Assembly (NCBI RefSeq): GCF_000756615.1
Contig: NZ_CP009288.1
Location: forward strand, 744,001-808,000
Length of the DNA stretch: 64,000 nt
Direction: 5' to 3'
Source: Paenibacillus durus
Lineage (GTDB): Bacteria > Bacillota > Bacilli > Paenibacillales > Paenibacillaceae
Shown here piece by piece: positions 59,057 to 64,000 of the stretch. A program made the translations under genes and the position numbers. Each line of letters opens with the position of its first letter. Positions within the stretch are counted from its first letter, which is position 1. A model generated the notes under the pieces. The model ran no database searches and was not told where the DNA came from. It saw only the letters and a program-made list of their open reading frames with translations.

Positions 59057-61792
59057 ATGGAAAACTGGAAATTGATGGTAGAAAATAAACTCAAAAAAGA
59101 GAAAAATAGTGTAGCAAGCATAAATATAGAAAAAGAAAGTGTTAGCTATGCGGAAGAAATTAAACATAACAGGAACCTTAGAATACTGACAGGCGATGAG
59201 GAAGTTGTAAGAGCATTTGTAATTGATCGTTTGGTTAACGAACTTGACTATAAACCTGAAAATCTTGAAGTTGAAAAAGAGTACACAATAAAGGGTGGGC
59301 ACAGCAAGATTAATCCAAGAGTTGATGTGTTGGTTAAAGATGAAAGTGGTAACCCTTTCTTTTTTATTGAAGTAAAAGCACCAAACAAGTATGAGAAGGA
59401 TAAATCGGAAATTGAAGGGCAACTATTCGCACTTGCTCAAGCAGAAGAACGTGATTTTAAGACAAAGGTGAAGTATTTGGTTTATTACACAACCGAATTA
59501 CTAGATGAGGAAGTTGTAGATAGATCAATAATTATTGATTTTGAAAAATATAAGACCTATGTGGATTGGGAAAATGACGGCTTTATATCTATAGGAACGG
59601 AGTTAACTGCTGGTTATGGAGAGCCTAAGAAGCAACCACTGACTAAAGGTGATGAAAAAAACGACTTGAGGGTTAGAATAAATCGTGAAGAAATTGCAGC
59701 TCTCGGAAAAAACTTGCATAATGTTCTATGGGGTGGGGGAGGAACTAACGATAGTGAAATATTTTATTCACTTGTAAATATTATTCTAGCTAAAATTCAA
59801 GATGAATACGAGAAAGAAGATGCAAAAGAATATGATTTTCAGGTATATCAATATGGTAATAACATTGAAAGTCAAAATAAAATTTATGAACGTATAAATG
59901 CCCTTTATAAAAGAGCTTTAAAGCAACAACTTAATGTATCAGAGCAACAAAAGATTGATGACGATAACGTTATTAATCGCAACAAGTTCCCATTAAATAA
60001 GCTGGTTTATACTGTTCAGTCTTTGGAGTCATTTTCCTTTTTGGAAGGGCGAAGTTCCCTAGATGGAAAAGATGTTTTAGGTGATTTTTTCGAAAGTATT
60101 ACCAGAGATGGATTTAAACAAAATAAAGGACAGTTTTTTACACCAACTCCAATTGTTAAATTCATACTTTATGCTTTACAACTCGATAACCTTGCAATTG
60201 AAAGGTTAAATAATGCAAGAGAATTACCATTAATCATTGACCCTTCTGCTGGAAGCGGAACATATTTGGTAGAAGCTATGAAACTTATCACTAAAGAAAT
60301 AAAATACAAGCAAAAGAATAAAGTGAAATCGAGCCGTCAAATTAAACAACGCTTTGAAGAGCTGTTTGCTCCTGACAATAACGAGAATAAATGGGCGAGG
60401 GAATATTTATATGGTTCTGAGATCAATTTCGATTTAGGAACCGCATCCAAAGTGAATATGATCTTACACGGGGACGGTTCTACAAATATTTTTGTGAAGG
60501 ATGGGTTGTTACCTTTCCGAAATTACATTAAAGAAACTTCACCAAACTATTTGGAAACAGCGTATGCAGAATCTATTTACAACGATAAAGATGTAAATGG
60601 TAAATTTGATGTTGTTGTAAGTAACCCACCATTTAGTGTTGATTTGGACACGCAAACTCAAAGACAAATAAAGAATACTTTCCTTTTTGGTAACAAGAAA
60701 AACTCTGAAAACCTTTTTATTGAACGATACTATCAGCTTCTTAAAGAAGGTGGACGTTTGGGGGTAGTTTTACCAGAAAGTATATTTGATACAACTGAAA
60801 ACAAATATATTCGACTTTTCTTATTCAAATATTTCAATATCAAAGCTGTGATTAGTTTGCCAAATTCAACTTTTGAACCTTTTACTTCTACAAAAACAAG
60901 CCTGCTTTTTGCACAGAAAAAAAATAAGAAAGAAGTTGAAAAATGGAATGAACTCTGGGAAAAGTACGGAAAAGAATGGAGTTTATTGCTAACAAGAATT
61001 AATGACTACAATTCGTACTTTGTTGAAGGTAAAGAACTCAATAAAAAGTGGGCTAAAGATGTTATAACCGACATTGAGGAAGGTAATATAGGAAATATCA
61101 CTAAAAATATCAAACGTTTTTTGAAAGACTACATTTCAAAAGAAGATGAGGAACTTAGTATTAAAGAGCTTCTGACTAAATTCAAAATGGAAATTATAAA
61201 TTTATCTAAGTACGAAAAAGAAACTAATGTTTTTGGATTTTATAATGCTTGGTGGGTATTTGGAGAGGTATCAAAAGAATTAAACTACACTATATTTATG
61301 GCTGAAGCTGAAAATATTGGATACAAACGAACAAAAAGGGGCGAATCACTAATGCCCAATGATCTATATGATCTTGAGTATGCACCTAATGAGCTTAAAT
61401 ATAGTGATGTGATAAATAGTTATGTTGGAGAAATTAATGATTTAACGGGAAATTTGGAACAATTAGAAGCTGAAAAGAAGGACTTAGAAGATAGGGAAAA
61501 ACAAAATGTAGTCACTCAGAAGAAAACTGATAAACTGACGGAAGCTGTAAATGCATTAAATTCACTATTAGAAACTATTGCAGCTGAAAAAGAAGAAGTT
61601 GAAAATATACTAACTACTTTTTATGCTAATGATTTATTGAAAGAAGAATATGAAGAACGGACAGATATGGAATTAATAAGTCAATTCAAAAATGGTTTGC
61701 TTTCTCGTTATAGAAGTGATGACATATTACTTCGAAAAACTACTGTTCAAACTATCTTAGATGCCATAAGGCAGGAGGTAGTTTGGAAGTGA
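59057..61792 (+). CDS. Fused restriction nuclease-N6-adenine methylase (BcgI-like A subunit)
   Basis: The 911-residue protein joins an HsdR_N-like PD-(D/E)XK nuclease (residues ~30-190) to an HsdM-type methylase (~330-720). Nuclease residues: Asp90 in NPRVDVLVK, Glu105 and Lys107 in FFIEVKAPN, and a following IEGQLFALAQAEE helix. Methylase motifs: FFTPTPIVKFI, SAM motif DPSAGSGTYLVEAM near 395, catalytic SNPPFSVDL near 523. A coiled coil (ELEQLEAEKKDLEDREKQ-like) lies at ~790-850. No helicase motor is present, unlike type I HsdR. With the separate S subunit this resembles BcgI-type (type IIB) systems, which cut on both sides of the site. Strong AT bias against host genes suggests transfer. 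Confidence 0.85.
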   Translation: MENWKLMVENKLKKEKNSVASINIEKESVSYAEEIKHNRNLRILTGDEEVVRAFVIDRLVNELDYKPENLEVEKEYTIKGGHSKINPRVDVLVKDESGNPFFFIEVKAPNKYEKDKSEIEGQLFALAQAEERDFKTKVKYLVYYTTELLDEEVVDRSIIIDFEKYKTYVDWENDGFISIGTELTAGYGEPKKQPLTKGDEKNDLRVRINREEIAALGKNLHNVLWGGGGTNDSEIFYSLVNIILAKIQDEYEKEDAKEYDFQVYQYGNNIESQNKIYERINALYKRALKQQLNVSEQQKIDDDNVINRNKFPLNKLVYTVQSLESFSFLEGRSSLDGKDVLGDFFESITRDGFKQNKGQFFTPTPIVKFILYALQLDNLAIERLNNARELPLIIDPSAGSGTYLVEAMKLITKEIKYKQKNKVKSSRQIKQRFEELFAPDNNENKWAREYLYGSEINFDLGTASKVNMILHGDGSTNIFVKDGLLPFRNYIKETSPNYLETAYAESIYNDKDVNGKFDVVVSNPPFSVDLDTQTQRQIKNTFLFGNKKNSENLFIERYYQLLKEGGRLGVVLPESIFDTTENKYIRLFLFKYFNIKAVISLPNSTFEPFTSTKTSLLFAQKKNKKEVEKWNELWEKYGKEWSLLLTRINDYNSYFVEGKELNKKWAKDVITDIEEGNIGNITKNIKRFLKDYISKEDEELSIKELLTKFKMEIINLSKYEKETNVFGFYNAWWVFGEVSKELNYTIFMAEAENIGYKRTKRGESLMPNDLYDLEYAPNELKYSDVINSYVGEINDLTGNLEQLEAEKKDLEDREKQNVVTQKKTDKLTEAVNALNSLLETIAAEKEEVENILTTFYANDLLKEEYEERTDMELISQFKNGLLSRYRSDDILLRKTTVQTILDAIRQEVVWK

Positions 61793-63204
61793 AGAAAGCA
61801 ATAGTAAACTTATTTTCGTTAGCGAACAGTGACAGCTTACGTCTTTGTTACACAGAGGAATTACCTGTAACAAAGCACCCACTAGTTAAGTTGATGGATT
61901 GCCTTGAGTCTTTTGAATCAGGTAGTAGACCTGAAGGAGGTATAGTTTATCTAGAGGACGAAGACTGTGCACTGAGTCTGGGTGGTGAGCAAATTGGTAT
62001 CGATGGGAGTGTTGATTTATCGAGGATGCCTTTGGTTCCACTTCATTTTTATGAAAATTCAGATAAAGGAAAAGTATTAACTAGGGATATCTTGATCTGT
62101 AAAGATGGAGCTTTAACAGGGAAGTCTTGTTTTGTTACCGATGTATTTCCAGTAAAAGAGGTAATGGTTAACGAACATGTTTATATCTTTAGGGGGAATG
62201 GACGACTAAATCAAAAAATACTTTTTCATCTAATCAGAAGTCAATTTGTCCAGCTTCAAATAAAGGATCTCGCATACCGTAAGAAGGGTCAACCAGGATT
62301 GAACACAGACCATCTAACAAAAATTGTGCTACCTGATTTAAATCCAAATCTTCAAGATAAATTATTGAAGTTCATTGAATCTTTAGAGTATTCTATAAAC
62401 CAATTAAAATCTACTAAGTGCAGCAAATACGAAGTGATAAATAAAGTTTTTTCAACAAAGTTTAATCTTAACACTGAGGAACAGTTATCAATAGATAGTG
62501 GTAAAAAATTAAATGTGAATCTAAGCAACATTTGTATTAATAATGATAACCTACGTGTTAGTTTTAGATGGAATAAAATGCAGAATATACAAAGAAATCT
62601 TTATAAAAACATTAATTGTATTGATTTGCTTGGGAACTATATCATAAATACGAATAATGGATGGAGTCCTGAATCAATTGAAGGTGGGGAAGGTATTCCA
62701 GTACTAGGTCAAGAACATTTTAGTTTTGAGGGTAGATTGAATATTGACCCAACAAAATCAACGATAGAGACAAAAAAAAATATTGACAGTTTCTTTATTC
62801 GTCAAGGGGATTTTTTTGTAAGTAGAGGAAATACTGTTGATTTAGTTGCTCTCGCAAGTATAGTTGAATCTGAAGTAAACCAGGATATTATTTACCCGGA
62901 TTTATATATTAAGGTAGAATTAAACGAAAAATTGATAAATAAAAAGTATTTGGCGCTGGTATTTAACTCTTTTATAGGGCGACTTTATTTTAAATACGTT
63001 TCAAAAGGTAAGAATCAAACTATGGTAAAGATTTCTTCAAGTGAACTATCAAATTTTTTATTACCAATCCCTCAGCATGATATACAAATCGAAATTGTAA
63101 ATAGTATTGAAAAGCAAATAGATGCTCAGAGAGAGATTGAAAAGAAAATAGAAGATAAGAAAAAAGAGCTAAGTCAGCTAATAGAAAAAGTAATTCTTAA
63201 TTAG
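61789..63204 (+). CDS. Specificity subunit (HsdS-like)
   Basis: The 471-residue protein has two target-recognition domains (about 25-185 and 260-420), each ending in a coiled coil: LLKFIESLEYSINQLKS in the middle and IEKQIDAQREIEKKIEDKKK at the C-terminus. GSRPEGGIVYLEDED and RKKGQPGLNTDHLTKIVLPD are typical HsdS segments. Two TRDs imply a bipartite recognition sequence. The start GTG 61789 overlaps the upstream stop as GTGA and lies nine bases after AGGAGGT; a TTG at 61783 is too close. It gives DNA specificity to the fused nuclease-methylase. Confidence 0.88.
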   Translation: MKKAIVNLFSLANSDSLRLCYTEELPVTKHPLVKLMDCLESFESGSRPEGGIVYLEDEDCALSLGGEQIGIDGSVDLSRMPLVPLHFYENSDKGKVLTRDILICKDGALTGKSCFVTDVFPVKEVMVNEHVYIFRGNGRLNQKILFHLIRSQFVQLQIKDLAYRKKGQPGLNTDHLTKIVLPDLNPNLQDKLLKFIESLEYSINQLKSTKCSKYEVINKVFSTKFNLNTEEQLSIDSGKKLNVNLSNICINNDNLRVSFRWNKMQNIQRNLYKNINCIDLLGNYIINTNNGWSPESIEGGEGIPVLGQEHFSFEGRLNIDPTKSTIETKKNIDSFFIRQGDFFVSRGNTVDLVALASIVESEVNQDIIYPDLYIKVELNEKLINKKYLALVFNSFIGRLYFKYVSKGKNQTMVKISSSELSNFLLPIPQHDIQIEIVNSIEKQIDAQREIEKKIEDKKKELSQLIEKVILN

Positions 63205-63313
63205 CGAATGTATATTAGAGAGAATTCCGAGGTGATTAAACTTAAATAGAGGACAATAAAAAATATTCAGTTTAGGGTTAACCAGTACAGAGAGTTAAAA
63301 TAATTCTTTTCAA

Positions 63314-63610
63314 ATGGAAGTAAAGCATCACGTAAATAAATCAAGACTCATAGATCGGAATATTGATTTCTGGAAAACGCTGAAAAATTGGCTGAAGGAG
63401 TTTGAAAGACTAAATGATGTTAAACGATTGATTTTGTTTACAACATCTGATATAGATTCTGCCTCGTCTTTATATAATTGGAATGAAAAAAATGAAGATG
63501 AAAGATTGGCCATATTAAAAAAAATTGGCGCTTCGGTGAAAAGTAAAGAAACTACTTTCTATGGTGCTACAAGATGTCAAGACAGAGATTTGAATATATT
63601 TAAGGTGTGA
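63314..63610 (+). pseudogene. Remnant of a Cap4/DUF4297-like dsDNA nuclease
   Basis: The 98-residue frame begins QMEVKHHVNK then DRNIDFWKTLKNWLKEF and later LILFTTSDIDSASSL. The EVKHH and DFWKTLKNW segments resemble the nuclease domain of Cap4/DUF4297-type antiviral effectors, whose N-terminal ~60-80 residues should precede. Here a stop lies 18 bp upstream (63296) and the frame ends just before an insertion sequence. It therefore looks like an internal fragment, cut at both ends. Family assignment is from memory of motifs only. Confidence 0.45.
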
Positions 63611-63639
63611 AAAAAAGTGCAAAGTGAAAAGTAGAGCTG

Positions 63640-64000
63640 TTGTAGGTGGAGGACAAGGCCCAAGCGAAGGCGCGGGAGGGGAACAAAGTTCCCTTCACCT
63701 TATTCCTATGTGGATGAAAGCATGACCTCCTGGTTATACACAGCAGCCGGCGTATGGTTTTGCAGGGACTGATGAGGCAGGTAGTGATTATGCAAATGGA
63801 TATATCCTCCTACACCCTGCCGGGTCTCTCTTGGACTGCCATACTCGTTGATGTAAATTTCGTTGTACTTTAGGCTGCGCCAAAAGCGCTCAATGACAAT
63901 ATTGTCTGTCGCTCGGCCCTTCCCGTCCATGCTGATCCGAATCTCCTTTTCCTTGAGCAGATCAATGTACTTGGGACTGGTGAAGTGGCTGCCCTGGTCG
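63640..64000 (-). mobile_element. IS3-family insertion sequence, partial
   Basis: Composition switches from AT-rich to G+C-rich around 63640 and continues to the window end. The element contains the transposase 3' end and a GGGAAC/GTTCCC hairpin (63680-63695) that may terminate it. The terminal inverted repeat cannot be fixed and the other end is outside the window. Confidence 0.7.
63706..64000 (-). CDS. IS3-family transposase OrfB, C-terminal part
   Basis: The minus-strand frame is open to the window edge and reads DQGSHFTSPKYIDLLKEKEI, then ISMDGKGRATDNIVIERFWR, SLKYNEIYINEY. This contains the second Asp and the Glu of the DDE retroviral-integrase catalytic triad. The C-terminal YLPHQSLQNHTPAAVY is typical of IS3-family OrfB. 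The N-terminal part is outside the window. It sits against the nuclease remnant and may have truncated that gene. Confidence 0.9.
   Translation of the reverse strand, partial: DQGSHFTSPKYIDLLKEKEIRISMDGKGRATDNIVIERFWRSLKYNEIYINEYGSPRETRQGVGGYIHLHNHYLPHQSLQNHTPAAVYNQEVMLSST

Overview
The window looks like chromosome from a Paenibacillus-type member of the Bacillales. The basis is the twelve-gene purine operon in the Bacillus order behind a guanine riboswitch and PurR boxes, a secreted SLH-domain protein, the YerC, YqfQ/VrrA, YerB and GlnK/GlnL families, strong GGAGG ribosome sites with frequent GTG/TTG starts, and a moderately high G+C content. No rRNA, tRNA or CRISPR array was seen.

Layout. 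1-5420: two tandem cell-surface genes (Ig-like repeats; Ig-like plus three SLH domains), an XRE regulator, and a secreted FN3-type protein whose promoter carries a likely XRE operator. 5567-9453 (minus): a five-gene operon with a GlpABC-like flavoprotein trio (DAO+BFD protein, FAD/NAD oxidoreductase, DUF1667) led by an archaeal TiaS-like protein and a tiny cysteine protein. 9759-24325: PurR boxes, promoter, guanine riboswitch, and purEKBCSQLFMNHD. A 647-bp non-coding insertion separates purF from purM and holds a structured dispersed repeat. 24390-31929: a possible short RNA, a SEC-C protein, a chemoreceptor, ilvA, two membrane or exported hypotheticals and a small ORF. 32526-34214: alpha/beta hydrolase and DODA-type dioxygenase. 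34446-42882: PHP metallohydrolase with a separate partner ORF, GDPD-like protein, LacI regulator, four-component ABC importer and a coupled hypothetical. 43053-46025: YerB lipoprotein, DUF47 protein and Pit phosphate transporter. 46391-51956: glutamine-type ABC importer with two GlnR/TnrA boxes, followed by GlnK/GlnL. 52038-57876: CorA, YqfQ-like, YerC, CbiX-like chelatase, DgkB-like kinase and RlmD-like methyltransferase.

57877-64000 is an AT-rich island downstream of rlmD. It holds a small hypothetical gene, a decayed frameshifted gene, two strong inverted repeats, a restriction-modification pair (PD-(D/E)XK nuclease fused to an N6-adenine methylase, plus a separate HsdS-like subunit, as in BcgI), a remnant of a Cap4/DUF4297-like nuclease, and a truncated IS3-family transposase.

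The least routine items are the BcgI-like system with the nuclease remnant beside it, the two-copy structured repeat with compensatory stem changes (19392-19495 and 35945-36050), the TiaS-like redox operon, the two GlnR boxes bracketing one promoter, the possible 70-nt transcript after purD, and the split PHP gene.
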